From Cladochytrium replicatum (lineage: Eukaryota; Chytridiomycota; Chytridiomycetes; Cladochytriales; Cladochytriaceae): DNA of 64,000 nucleotides. This document shows, piece after piece, positions 47,270-61,560 of the stretch; the first letter of the stretch is position 1; each line of letters starts with the position of its first letter. The stretch spans positions 201,001 to 265,000 of the forward strand of contig JAHLKD010000080.1 in NCBI GenBank assembly GCA_025526935.1, in the 5' to 3' direction. The translations under genes and the position numbers were made by a program. Below the pieces are notes generated by a model, which was not told the origin of the DNA, searched no databases, and saw nothing but the letters and a program-made list of their open reading frames with translations.

Positions 47270-49002
47270 GTGCTACATTTCTCAGAATTAATTAAAATCT
47301 CAAGCACGAGTGGGTCTTCCTTCCGTCATGGTAGATTCACCCTCAAGACATCTTGGGCCAATAACTCCCTAAACTTTTACATCCCGGTGTATCAGCTCCC
47401 CTCCGTGATTGGAACGGATCACATTCATCTTACTCACTCCCGCTCCAGCAGTGCGCCGTCACCTCAATCGGTGCATGTTAGCCCCCATCGAACGCTCTAC
47501 GCTAATAGCATCAATTCCTCTTCAGCAAATTCACCTGCCTTTGCGCCCAGCGCCGAGCTTCCAACAAACTACATGCTTGAAGAGAGCGAAAACTTCAGTG
47601 CCATACGAATACCAAATGCTTCCTTACCAGGCTCGCATGGCACTGGACTATCACTCCACAGATCTTCTACGGCAAATTCTGACACCAGCAATCATTTCTT
47701 CACCTCGCGACAGCATCAGACGGATGTCGACCACGACATGCTCTCGAAAAAGTTTGACGCCGTTCATCATGAAAAAGAAAGAAGCTCATATTTTACCGTA
47801 AATGGCAACGGCCACGTACTCGAGAAAGATCAACAAAATCACAAGCATCAACGCTCAAGTAGCTCTATTTACGAGATGGTGCGCTTCTTGGTCCTGTGTG
47901 TACTATGGTACTCAACGTCGGCCATGACCAACAATCTGGGAAAGCAGATTCTAAATATATTTCGCTACCCGGTCACGCTCACGCTCGTCCAATTCGCGTT
48001 CGTTGCATTCTTTTCGGTTTTGGTGGAAAAGCTTGGGTGGGGACGATTGCGCCCGTGGAGTCGAGAGATTGTGATGACCACGGCTCCGCTGTCGGGATTT
48101 CAAATCGTCGGACATATATTTTCCAGCATTGCGATTTCGAGAGTTACAGTCAGCTTCGCTCACACCGTGAAGGTAAACCGGCAAATATAACCTGACTTTG
48201 GCGTGGAACTTATGCGTCTTCTTCACCACCAAAGGCTCTATCACCTTTGTTTACTGTCATAATTTACCGGGTCTTTTACAGCATTGCATACTCCCCTAGA
48301 GTCTATCTTGCCCTCATCCCGCTTACCGTGGGCGTGATGCTTGTCTGTAGTAACAAAGTCAGCTTCAACCTGGTCGGCTTTGTATGCGCGTTAGGATCGA
48401 CCATCACCTTCGTGCTCCAGAACATTTTCTCAAAGAAGCTCTTCACGTCGCCAACCGCAGCGGACATACTTCATTCCAAAGCAAACGGGTCAGCAAACGG
48501 ATCAGCCGGCGCGAACACAAAACCCACCATGAAGAAGCTTGACAAATTGAACCTCCTGTTCTATTCATCTGCACTCGCGTTCTCCATGATGTTCCCCATC
48601 TGGTTCTACTCTGAAGGAACCACTCTCCTCTTTTCTCCTCGCACACCTGGGCCGATTGCAGCCGTGGGTAGTGCAAGTATACCGACTGCACCTCCACCGG
48701 CGGCCCTCTACGTTGCCTTTCTGTTCTTTCTGAACGGAACTTCTCACTTCCTTCAGAATATGTTCGCCTTCTGGATCCTCTCACTCGTTTCACCGGTTAC
48801 ATACTCTATTGCCTCCCTCGTGAAGCGTATTTACGTGATAGTCGCCAGCATTATTTATTTTGGAGACGCCGTCGCTCCACTGCAAAGCTTTGGAATCGTT
48901 CTGAGTGTGGTGGGTCTCTACACCTACGACCTCGCGAAAAGGGATGTGGATAGGTGGGAGGCGAAACTTACGGCTCAACCAGTGTTGCCCGGTGGTGCTT
49001 AG
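47270..49002 (+). CDS. SLY41-like triose-phosphate-translocator family transporter (SLC35 superfamily)
   Basis: Exons 47270-48172 and 48235-49002; the junction reads HTVK | ALSPLFTVIIYRVF, which is diagnostic of the TPT family. A long hydrophilic S/H/N-rich N-terminus (about 200 residues) precedes up to ten membrane segments: MVRFLVLCVLWYSTSAMTNN, LGKQILNIFRYPVTLTLVQF, YLALIPLTVGVMLVC, LVGFVCALGSTITFVLQNIF with SKKLF, then LYVAFLFFLNGTSHFLQNMF and SPVTYSIASLVKRIYVIVAS. Yeast Sly41 is an ER-Golgi protein that suppresses Ypt1 loss; the substrate is uncertain. The true start is unclear: the first in-frame ATG is 47270, but the first 40 residues look less coding and an upstream exon with an acceptor near 47394 is possible. 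The gene is intact despite lying amid retroelement debris. Confidence 0.85.
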
Positions 49003-49278
49003 TGGTCAGAGAAATGGAATGCTTTTAAGTGCAGCTCCAATTCCGTCATAGAATCTTTTTGGAAGAAGCTCTCACACCAATTTTGTCCCTTCCACTTTCT
49101 TTGCATGTCGACGTTAGTTTTGTCAGCGAATCCATCCTCTTTGTTATGAACATCGGCGTTTTGTGAGTGCCAATTCCGTGAGCGTAATGAACCTGGTGCA
49201 AATCTTGATAGAGATGCATCCTCGTTTATTGATCTCCAACATGTGTCATAGGTTCAAAACAGTAGTCGTCACGAACTA

Positions 49279-49922
49279 TTATGCTTTTGCCTTGATCTGG
49301 TAGAGAGGGTTCATCTCATCAGCAACGATATCCTCCTGCACGTTCTTCCACTTGTATGAGCGGTCCACAATCGGTGGGAACCATTCTCCCTCCGCCTTAA
49401 CCGCAGTAGCACCAGTCTTTTCCGGCGCTATTTCCGTGGCTGGGGATGGAAGCCTAGTTTCCAACAAACCAAAATTTTCGATTCATTAACAAATCCGGGC
49501 CAGCATGAATGCATTGACGTACGCAGGTTGGCTAGCAGTAGGAAGGATGTGCGTTGAGATATCCGATGAAGTGAACACCACCGTCTGCAAAAGAATTGCT
49601 CAGAAAAAACAAACCGACCCAATCGTCGTCACGAGTTCATACTTGGGGGTAGTTTCGGCGGGTGTCACGGTTGAAGTAGTAGTTCTTGTGGATCGCCTCA
49701 TTTTTCCATGGGACATATGCCGGCTGTGAACCAGGGTTCGGCGAGCGGACGTAACTTGCTGGTGGCAAGCTGCTTGGATGGTCCGGGTTCTGTTTGGGAG
49801 TAATTGCGATGATGCAAAACGAGATTCACGGGCGGAATTACCACAATGACTAGCCATTTCCAGTCCTTGATGCTCTTTGGAATCCACGAAAGCCAACGGG
49901 GAGGAGGGACGGGAAGGGCCAT
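49279..49922 (-). CDS. Probable fungal complex I accessory subunit (about 21 kDa type)
   Basis: Starts MALPVPPPRWLSWIPKSIKD, then possibly a 51 nt intron or a hydrophobic stretch (WLVIVVIPPVNLVLHH). Main exon: PPASYVRSPNPGSQPAYVPW, KNEAIHKNYYFNRDTRRNYP, Q. An intron (GTATGA...TTTGCAG) leads to TVVFTSSDISTHILPTASQP, and a last exon encodes EKTGATAVKAEGEWFPPIVD then RSYKWK and MNPLYQIKAKA at the stop. The NxYxxRDxRRxYPQ..VV pattern resembles small fungal NADH-ubiquinone oxidoreductase subunits (21.3 kDa type), but I am recalling this pattern and cannot align it. It could be another small mitochondrial protein. Confidence 0.5.
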
Positions 49923-50029
49923 AGAAGTCAATCAAATCCTTGCTGTGGCTGAGCAAAGAGTTTGTGAACGTTTATTCTCAAATACCAGATTGGGTATATG
50001 GAAGGATAAATTCCGGTTCCACTGTACCA

Positions 50030-50105
50030 GTGGTGAGTAGGGGAGTCGGACCCCTAGAGCAGCGAGCGCCTTGCAATCTTAGCCAACATATTTTTGCTCA
50101 TTCTT
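50030..50105 (-). other. tRNA-like remnant (T-arm and 3' end)
   Basis: On the minus strand a perfect 5 bp stem with a 7 base loop (AGGGG-TCCGACT-CCCCT) is followed by ACTCACCA, like a T-arm plus acceptor 3' strand. Upstream, CTAAGAT could be a leucine (AAG) anticodon loop with a long variable arm. A matching 5' acceptor strand (GGTGAGT) and a D-arm are not visible on this strand, so it is at best a degenerate or truncated tRNA. Confidence 0.2.
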
Positions 50106-50497
50106 ACCGCTCTTTCTTTTCCGTACCCTTACCGGTCAATTGGTATAGGAATCCTCGAGCTGCGACATTTCGGGTGTCAGTGGTGGAGCGCGCGGTGCAG
50201 GTGGATGGAGGAATCGTCAAAGGTTCACTCTGCGCGTCAAGATACTCGGTATCGTACTCTTCTACATCGGTCTCATTGTCTGCATCATCAATCATGCTCG
50301 GTGGTAGGTTCTTGTTCATACGTGCTCCCTTGTTGCTTGAACTGGTCCGTTCTCCCCCGTGCCTGTTGCTGGGGAAGTCCTCGTTGTTGTTGTCGCTATT
50401 GTTATCGTTGCTGTTTTTGCTATTGGTGTCACAATTGAAGTCAATCGTGATCTTTGTGTTTGGGGGAGAAGGGAGACCAGCTCGAGAGAGTTAGTAT

Positions 50498-52195
50498 TCA
50501 TTCTATCATCCCAAGTACGACTCTCATCAAATAGCACCGACTCGCCAAATTTCCAGTAGGTAGATGATCGCGCACATATGCCACGCATCCCCACGTCCAA
50601 AGTTTCTTGACGTCTGGCTTGTTCCCAGTGGCAGCTTCCAAGGGCGTGACGTACTTCCCGTTCAGTTTACGTCTTTGCAAGGAAGGCGATTATGTAAGTG
50701 CGCTGCAGTTACCATTGCCTCTGCCCAGAGTCTTCTATCAGCCTGTGTGTTGAAGAGTAGAGCCCTGGTCATCTCTTGGAGAGTTTGGTTTGTTCGCTCC
50801 ACAGCGCCGTTCTGTTGTGGTGAGTAGGGCATGGTGAATTTGTGCGTGATGCCCGTCAACACTAATCAACACTAACCACTCCTTCAGAGCATTGGTGACA
50901 AATTCTCCTCCATTGTCTGTGATCAGAACGTCAACCTTCTGACCAGTGATAAGCTCCACTTCGCGAACAATTTCCTTGATCGCATCGATGGCTTGACCCT
51001 CTTGCTTGAGGGGTCAAACTGCAACAAATCAGTGTTTGATGATTTCCACAGGTGGCATACTGAGCTCCACCATAGGTTGCAGGCTTGATGGGTCCTTGCA
51101 GATCTATGTGGAGGGTTGAGAGCTGCTCGGTTTCATCACCTGTCTCGTCGCCCAGTTTTGGTGGGAAATGTGCCCAAGTCTGTTTCGCTTTGCTGCATAC
51201 TTCGCAGACGCTGTCTGCGTCGTCATCTGTGAGATCCAGGCCCTCTGTGAGTTCCTAAGCCCTCTTGATCCGATCGTAGATGCATGTCTGAAACGTTCGT
51301 GCCAAATACAGAGGCTTGCTTTCTCCTTGTTCCGTCAAGAGATCTTAATGACTGGTCGCGACAGGATGAGTTCGAACAGTTGAGCTTGTGCGGAGAACTT
51401 GAAGCTCATGACAGTTTATCTGTTCATCAGGATGTTGATGGAATCCTCCTCACCGTGCATTGTAAGCCTGTGATGTCTGAGCTCCTCCAGCTCGTCAGGT
51501 TGTCTGATCCCTCGGGGGTGAAGTAGTCTTACTCAGTTCTATCTCCCTCTCAAAGTCCTCCACCAACATGAGTAACCTGACCTTGCCTACACCAACAGCT
51601 TGGATGCCGGTGCAGAGTTTGCAGTTCCAAGTTTGATGGGGGCAATCTGACTGAACTCCATAAAAGCACCTCAATCGTTGCACAGATGACCAGGAACCAT
51701 TGTTTGCTATAATTGCTGTTGCCATTCACCGCAAATGTGATGTTGTTATTACTGTTGCCTGCTTGGTAGACAACCAGGCTTCAGCCTCCTCTAGCTTCTG
51801 TTTGAGGTCATCGTCCAGAGGTCGACCGACAACGTGATGATAGTTGTCACGAAGGGGTAGTAGTCTCAACTTCAATGGTGGCAATCACGGTATCGAACTC
51901 CGGCGGCAACGAACTCAGGAGATAAATGATGAATTGGTCTGGAGGGATAGGATCACGAAGGGCAGTTAGTTTTTGTACGATCTTTGCAACCTCAACATTA
52001 TGGGTCTTGAGGTCAGACCCGCTACGCATCTTTTTCCCCATGAGCTCGCGACGAAGAGTGATCCAATTGACTTGCGCCGGGCGACGGTACAGCTGGTCCA
52101 GAGTGTCGAAAAGTTCCTTGGCTGTGCACTTGTCAGAGACCTGTCAAACGTGCACTCTACACAAATGTGCCGTCCTGGTGTAAATCAATAAACAC
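50498..52195 (-). mobile_element. Ty1/copia remnant: gag to integrase, broken
   Basis: Minus-strand order matches copia: a gag (UBN2-type) piece at 52041-51847 (KTHNVEVAKIVQKLTALRDP, FIIYLLSSLPPEFDTVIATI); unclear sequence with stops at 51800-50960; an integrase core at 50959-50662 (VDVLITDNGGEFVTNALKEW with the second catalytic D, then PYSPQQNGAVERTNQTLQEM with the catalytic E); and the integrase C-terminal segment at 50680-50498 (TPLEAATGNKPDVKKLWTWG). Stops and frame changes separate the parts. Reverse transcriptase and RNase H are missing on this strand. It abuts the plus-strand copia copy at 52196. Confidence 0.8.
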
Positions 52196-55100
52196 GTGAC
52201 CACGATCCTCTCTGCACAAGAGCTAGGTAGACTCACACGTTATCAGCACACTGCTCCAAATCATCTGCGATCAAGCTCCAAACTGGCCGGAAAACGTCGC
52301 ACCCGCTCTACTCGAAACGGAAACAGGCAAAACAGCCCACCAGCACAACAAAACTACCACCCCAGATCATCACCACCGCCACTCAGCATGTCCATCTTGA
52401 AGGGCAAGAAGATTATCCTGCAGACTGATGGATCCAACTGGATTGCCTGGCACGCCAACATCCAGAAAATCGCCATCGCCCACAGTCTCCGCTCATTTTT
52501 GGACAAAAACAAAGTCAAGAACCACCTACCTCACTCATCCCTGGACTATGCAATCCCTGCAGAAGTAGAATCTGGTTTACCAACCTCAATCAACCATTTT
52601 AGGATTTTTGGCTGCACTGTCTGCGTTCCTGTACCACCTCCAGCTCGAACAAAAACCTCCTCAGTTCGCTCATTAGCCATCTACATCGGAGCGAATACAC
52701 CAAAAATTATCAAGGCCCTCGACCCATATACAGGCTATGTGTTCACTGCTCGCTTTGCTGATTGTGTTTTTGACGAATCTTCTTTCCCAGAACTAGATCC
52801 CTACCTAAGACCACAACTACCATCATCTTCACCTCTGACAGTATTCCCAATCGATAACTGGCCCTCTCAGATCCCATTCCCTCACCCGAACCCAGCAAAC
52901 CGCGAATCTCTCACTCAACGTGCGATTGCTGCTGCTGAACCACCCACAATCATTCGGGCACCCTCATCACGAAAACAACAACGCCCCAGCAAATCAACAT
53001 CAGATGCACCACCAGACAGTACACCAACATCAGCGAACGTCCCTCCTGTTCGACGCGCACCCGGTGGTCACCCTAAACACCTTCAACAACAACAACCCGA
53101 CCAACCACCGCAACAACCTCGCAAACGAAACACTACTCCATCACCTACTCGCCACGTCAACAACACACGCAAAAAGACCTATCATATTAATAGGCCAAAA
53201 ACATCTCATGTGCAACCTGAAAGTGACAATGACAATGGGGTCACCACTGTGGTAGTGGAAAACAGACCCTCTGGCACCACTGTGGTAGTGGATAATGCCG
53301 GCGCCACCGTGGGAGTGGGTAACGCCTCAAATTGTGAAAGTTACAGTGCTCAAACTGGTATGTAAGCAGCATCTTGATGGAGTTGTGGAGTTGGGAAAAC
53401 GTTCCTTGGTAAATCCATGTTCAAGGGCCCTCCGTCTCGCTTTCTGACAGTTGTTTGCTAGCTAGGTCCTTACTCTTTGTGGTGTATGTTTGGAAGTCCG
53501 GCATATCGCTCAAGAGCTGGATTCGATGCTTTTCTCTATCTTTATTAGTCTTCACTATTTTTTTTAACATCTTTCAAATCCCAAATCCCAATCACTCACT
53601 ATCCACTTACTACATTCAGGGACTTCATCAACTAAACCTCGAATCAAACTTGTTCTCAAACCTCCTACCAACAACGAGGTCCTCTTCAGTAACATCACAA
53701 CATCACCGTCACCCGTTCCCTTGTAGACGATGCATTCGCTTTCACCACGTACAAAACCATCATGGCTACAGACAATACTTCAACAAACTCCAAATCAAAG
53801 AAGCAACAACCTTCCCACTCACAATATCGACCAGACCCCATCACGCTGGAAGAAGCCAAAGCTTCACCTGACTGGCCCCAATGGCAAACTGCGATGAAAG
53901 AAGAAATTACTGGCCTCTTGAAACGACAAGTTGGAGGCCCTGTACAGGAAGTACCAACCCACAAACTACTTGTGGACCACAAACGGGTTTTTGTTACAAA
54001 ACGAGATTCTGATGGAAACATTATTAGGTTTAAGGCACGCCTTGTAGCAAAAGGATTCAATCAACGACCTGGATTTGAATACTCAGATACATATTCCCCT
54101 GTTATGGATTCTACTACCTACCGTATTATCCTTGCACTAAGTGTTATATTTAACGTCGAAGTTCATATTATGGACGTTGTACTTGCTTACCTCTATGGAG
54201 ACACTGACTGCGAGATCTACATGAAGGCTCCTGAAGGCCTATATTACGAAGGTGTTTATGACAACCCTGGAATCCGTCTTCTTAAAGCACTCTATGGTCT
54301 TAAACAATCTGGGTGATGCTGGTTCGAACCACTTGCGAAGTTCCTCGATTCTCGAGATTATCTCTCTATGCCTAAAGCACCTCCTATTTACTATAAAGCC
54401 TTTGCTGATGGATGGGTTATTATCGGATATGCAGACGACCTAAACATTATGGGAACTCCTGAAGCTATTCGACTAACCAAAACACTTCTCAAATCTGAAT
54501 TTGAAATGAAAGACCTTGGATTAGCTCAATCATGCATTGGATTCAAATTCCTTCGTACTCCCAATGGTCTCTTTGTCCACCAACAGGCTTACACTAAGAA
54601 AATTCTTGACAGATTTGGTATGTTTGACTGCAATGATACTACACTCATCCCACTTGACGTCAGACAAATTGAACCCTGGAACGACAAATATGGTCCCCTC
54701 CGCGAAGGAGAAGACATTCTTTCACCCGGTTATCCTTACATGAGCCTAATTGGATCTTTAATTTACCTTGCTAACAAAAGTAGACCTGACATCGCATTTG
54801 CAGTACACCTTCTAGCTCGCCACAGCCAAGCCCCTACTATGAGACACTGGGAAGGAGGTTAAATGATTCTAAAATATCTAAAACAGACTATGGACTATGG
54901 GCTCTACTTTGATCGAACAAAACCCGCTTCAATTGTTGGTCTGACTACTCCTCTGGTAAAGCTCAAACCGGATACGCACTAACCTGCTGTGGCGCAGCTA
55001 TCTCCTGGCGATCAACGAAACAGGATATGCCTACCACCTCTACTATGCACTCAGAAATTCTTGCTCTCTGGGACACAGCTAAGGAAATTATCTGGATCAG

Positions 55101-55449
55101 AGAACTTCTCACAACTATACTTACAGACTTACGATTACCTCTTACGATACTCAATGGACCGACTACTATCTATGAAGACAACGCTGCTTGTGTTTCCCAA
55201 ATTAAATCAGGTTACATTCGCACTGACCTTAACAAACATGTAGATTCAAAAGTCTTTGCAACTGCCCATCACGACGGTACTGATCTATGTGTCACCAAAA
55301 TCTCCTCTTCAGAGAACATGGCCGACTTACTCACCAAAACTCTCGGCCGTATTAAGTTTACCAAACACCGCGATTCCCTAGGTCTCCGATCTCTCGCAGA
55401 TATTCGTTCTATGACATCCTTGTCCAAAGGGGGAGTCTCAATGCGCTAA
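52196..55449 (+). mobile_element. Ty1/copia remnant: gag-integrase fusion, RT and RNase H
   Basis: A 389-codon frame (52196-53365) begins with gag-like sequence (SILKGKKIILQTDGSNWIAW) and passes directly into an integrase C-terminal part (INHFRIFGCTVCVPVPPPAR, IIKALDPYTGYVFTARFADC), so protease and integrase core are deleted. The RT at 53762-54316 includes VFVTKRDSDGNIIRFKARLV, AKGFNQRPGFEYSDTYSPVM and ILKALYGLKQSG-like sequence (LLKALYGLKQSG), then a TGA in place of a conserved codon. It continues at 54368-54862 with the catalytic YADD box (VIIGYADDLNIMG). RNase H follows at 55027-55449 (MHSEILALWDTAKEIIWIRE, TTIYEDNAACVSQIKSG, DLNKHVDSK). A polypurine tract (AAAGGGGGAG) at about 55425 marks the 3' end. 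Stops at 54316 and 54862 make it inactive. Confidence 0.9.
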
Positions 55450-55614
55450 ATATCACGAGTTGGTCAACGATGTCGATTTGAGGGGGAGAGAGCCAATATG
55501 CATTTTATTCTATGGTTGGGCTTTAGTTTCTTTTGTGGCAAAAGACGATAATCGTTCTTCCATTTCTTTTCGCTCTATGATTCTTCATCGCCGATATAGA
55601 TTTCCTAGAGCACT

Positions 55615-56565
55615 ATGTTTAGTTCGTTCACAGTGGGCAGTACTTCGAAGGCGAAATGGATTCTGAAGGTGGAATTATTGGAGACAACGGAAGGATATTT
55701 CCTTACCAATACATTGTACATAAAGAAGATTCTTGAAGAAGCGAATTTATGGGGTACCAACATCAAACCGACCAAAACACTGATGTCAAAATCATATATC
55801 TTTGATGAGACCACACCAACACTGTCCGATGCCGAGGCAACACAATTTCGATCAATGTTAATGAAGATATCGTACGTGGCAACTAAGACACGACCGGATA
55901 TTTCATACGCAGTCAATATTTTGGCACAACATCAGATTGATCCTCGACAGTCAGAAGCAAGAGCTCTCTATCGATTACAACAATATTTGCTCAGTACTTG
56001 GGATTACGGTTTACACTATACACGGACTGGTATCAGATCTCCGATTCTAAGACCCGATGGTCTCTACACGTTTGATTCGGCTAACAACCCACAAGGTTAT
56101 GCCGATGCAGACTGGGCGGGCGATGCAGATAGATACTCACGAACCGGTTACGTGGTAATGTTTGCTAATGCGGCAATCAGTTGGCAGTCGATTCGACAAC
56201 AGACTATTGCAGCCTCTTCATCGGAAGCCAAACTGTATGCAAACGAACTATCGCGTGAGATGAAGTGGATGAAAAGTCTTATGACGGGTATCTGGATTAC
56301 GTCGTTCAATTCGCTCCGTTTATGGCAAGACAAGAAATCCACTGAATCCATCGCAAACAATCTGTTCAACAACAAACGGACCAAACACATGGACGTTTGC
56401 GAGAGATTTGTGAATCTCCAAGTTGAACAGAAGCATCTACACCATATGGATACTTCTGATATGATCGCGGACATCTTAACTAAACCTCTTGGAAGTAAAT
56501 TATACCTTAAACACAGGGGCTCGTTGGGGCTAGTCAGTCAGTCTTCACTTAATATACTATCTTGA
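55615..56565 (+). mobile_element. Second copia pol 3' fragment (RT end and RNase H), open frame
   Basis: A 316-codon open frame starting inside RT: LETTEGYFLTNTLYIKKILE, MLMKISYVATKTRPDISYAV, NILAQHQIDPRQSEARALYR. Then RNase H: PQGYADADWAGDADRYSRTG, AISWQSIRQQTIAASSSEAK, HMDVCERFVNLQVEQKHLHH, DMIADILTKPLG. It differs clearly from the RNase H at 55027-55449, so this is a different copia family, truncated 5'. The first ATG is probably not the original start. Confidence 0.9.
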
Positions 56566-57240
56566 ACGACCGACTGGCGAGATCCATACAACTCACCTTT
56601 ATTTCAATGGAATATCAACTTCAGCATTTGCAGAAAGATATAATCGATTGAGTGACACTCTCGGTTGTACCTATCTAATGACTGAGGGTGTGTGTTAAGT
56701 ATTTCGATTGATGGATTTGGCCAATCTAGTCATTGATAGTACAAAACATGATATACAGAAATGTCACTCTTCACCGAGCAACATTTCTAACTATTGAACT
56801 AAAGCATATGGATGATGATCTATCATGAGTTTGGACACCTCCGGTTATTTCTTCATGGGTTATATTTATTGCGGCCATAGGTATAGTAAACTGTCATTAC
56901 TTTTCTATTATCCACTTGTAGATGTGAAGCCCGGATCAGATCAGAGCAAAGGTTACATATGATTCCCACGTGGGAATCATGTGTGAGAACAATCCTGTTG
57001 AGGAGAGCTAGATCTCATGCACAGCTAAGCATGATTATGCTTCACTAAGCATGTGAGAAGAACAGTCAAACCTTATCGCTGCGATCCAGAGCTTCTGGAA
57101 GGAAAAGCCAAAACGACAGTACACTTATTTAAGGAGCCTGTGGCGATACACACAAGGAGCATTCTCTTGCATTAGCACTTGTGACTTGCAATCTTCTTTA
57201 TTCATATCTTATTATCATTAACCCATGAATCAACACACAC
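56566..57240 (+). mobile_element. LTR-like sequence downstream of second copia fragment
   Basis: After a GA-rich tract (TGAGGGTGTG at about 56683) the sequence starts TGTTAAGTATTTCG, like an LTR beginning with TG. Further in is AACGACAGTACACTTATTTAAGGAGCCTGTGGCGA (reported in parts: AACGACAGTA at 57111; TATTTAAG at 57124; GAGCCTGTGGCGA at about 57133), which looks like a core promoter and transcription start. The end is probably near the CA repeat at 57233-57242. Matching blocks sit at 45.69 kb and in the 44.1 kb array. Confidence 0.5.
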
Positions 57241-57504
57241 ACAACCTGAGGATCCAGACCACAGCTTTGTTCAACACATGGTTGTCAAGAAGCGAAACCA
57301 AGGGTGACAGCTTGCTGGACAAATGCAGAGGTACATCAGAGCACAATGGCAACAACAGCCCTTGAGAGCCCAGATCAACATCTATTTCCAATGACTCCAG
57401 CGAGTTGGGCCTGGCGTTTAAGCGCCTCGCAGGGGCTTTGGCCAACATTAGTGTTGCTGACTCCTCAGTGCAACTGGAGCCAGGGTTTATCAAGTGTCTA
57501 TGTT

Positions 57505-57630
57505 AGACAGGGTTAGTCTGGCATGCATGTTAAACAGGGTTAGTCTGGTGTGTATGTTAGACAGGGTTGGATAGTCTCCTGTGTATATAACACAGGGTTA
57601 GTCTCCTGTGTATATAACACAGGGTTAACA
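57505..57630. repeat. About 31 bp tandem array, four diverged copies
   Basis: Units built on ACAGGGTTAGTCT followed by GGTGTGTATGTTAG or CCTGTGTATATAAC. The last two copies are nearly identical to each other and differ from the first two. Confidence 0.85.
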
Positions 57631-59862
<2,232 letters not shown>

Positions 59863-60050
59863 GAAGAGAAAATATAGTGATAATTTGTCTTTAAACCAAA
59901 GATTAAAACACATATCTATATCATCTTGATTTCCAAGTTCACTTGGTTGCTCCGAATTATGTTCTTACAGCATAGTTAACACGTGGAGAAAACGACATTT
60001 TGAGTGCCCAGTAGTTGGCCGAAATTTAGCGTCACGAACAGCAGCTATCT

Positions 60051-61233
60051 ATGTGGCGAGTCTTCATTGGTTTCCTTCAGATCGCTGCACTTGCTCTGGT
60101 GCTCCTAGCTTGGTCGCTTTTCGGTAAGCCAAATCAAGTCTCACTCGGCTCTGCAAATGACCCATCCATCCCAAATCGACAGACCGGGTACTCGACGCGG
60201 TTCGAACAAAGAGCGATGCACTCCACATATGGTTCGGCGCGCCATCAACGGCAAAGGCAATCTATGTTGGCGAGATTGTGAACATGACCCTTGAGTACAA
60301 AGGCGGCGGCATTCAGAAGCGAAAGAACTTTTATCGGACACAGATGACGATAGGTAGGCATTCAAGCTGGAATTTATGATTGAGAGTGTTTTGGGCTTAA
60401 GAATTGGAACGGAAGGATTGCGGTGCGCAGGAGGCAAAGATGGGGGATTATCTGTGAATGCAGAGGAAACCATCATCTACAACCCGAAAGGTACCGGCGA
60501 ATAGCGCAGGACTCCACTCGAATTGTTATTTATGTCGCTTTCCAGGAGAATTCTTTTGGGATTATAATGTCACTGATGCAGATCTGGCCCCGGAGTTCAA
60601 CGAAGCACTGTGCTCGTTCAACCTTTTGTACACTTACTCCTCGAACGTGTCTCCAGCCCCTCGAACCGACAAAGCCATGTCGTCCGTCTTTCGTCTGTCG
60701 CGGAGCGCACGACCCGAGCCTCTCCCGCGCCAAAACGACCTCCTTGTGCCCCTCGCAGACAGGATCCTCGCATTACAGCTACGAAAGGCACCAATCGTTC
60801 CCGAGTCCCAGCAGATCCAGAAGCAGGTTTACAAACCTCAGCCGCCACTCCAATACGTCATATTGCAGACCGATTTCAGCATTTCGCCTGAGGATGGTGA
60901 CGATCCGTCATGGGTACGGGCGGACGATGCGCCGATAGAGTACTCTAGCTTGTGGATCGGCATCGGACTTTTATTGCTTCTCCGGACGATCCTAGTCAGC
61001 GGTCCGGTCCGATCAGTGATGGGCCGTATCGGTGCGGCCTTTGCGAAGTTTTGGGTCCGAGATATAGAGGTATGCAGTGCGGATGTTTCTCTCCAGAGAG
61101 TTATTTGAACCAACCTTATATACAGCTGTCGATCAGCGCACCAGCAGATTTCAGGCGGAGAAGGGGATCGCATCACCCAAATCCCCCATACCAACAATAT
61201 CAACAACGCCAACGACACGTACTTCCCCAATAA
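60051..61233 (+). CDS. Unknown membrane-anchored (probable ER/secretory) protein
   Basis: Exons 60051-60123, 60183-60353, 60431-60490, 60546-61069 and 61126-61233; phases close, 311 residues. An N-terminal signal anchor (MWRVFIGFLQIAALALVLLA) is followed by RVLDAVRTKSDALHIWFGAP, IYVGEIVNMTLEYKGGGIQK, the glycine-rich DGGLSVNAEETIIYNPKGEF and FWDYNVTDADLAPEFNEALC. Possible N-glycosylation sites include NMT and NVT. A P/R/Q-rich stretch leads to a second membrane segment (SSLWIGIGLLLLLRTILVSG) and a basic cytoplasmic-type tail (ADFRRRRGSHH) rich in Q/P/Y. The layout suggests a lumenal domain held between two membrane anchors. I do not recognise the family. Confidence 0.6.
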
Positions 61234-61560
61234 GGTCGTTGCCCGCTGGTGCTGTTTGTATTTATCTCCAGACGCTCAGTTTTCCTCTTCTGCATTGCTG
61301 TTGCTCAAGGATAATAATAGACATTTCATAAAGATGATCCATTGTTTCGCAACATGTTAAGTAGTTGAATGAGGTCTTAGTGACAATAGCAGCGACACAC
61401 CAGTTCTTAAGTTGTCGATGGTCCTTTCCTCTTGTACGGCAAAGAATAAAATACTTTGTGGAACAGCATCCTCGCAGAAACTTCAACTCTTTGAGGACAA
61501 AGACACCTAATATACAGTAAAAATAATGAAAAAGGATTGGCAAGAACAAGTTTGTCGTGC

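Noticed and set aside
57230-57493. 87-codon minus-strand frame beside the LTR
   Set aside because: Overlaps LTR end and tandem repeats; no features.
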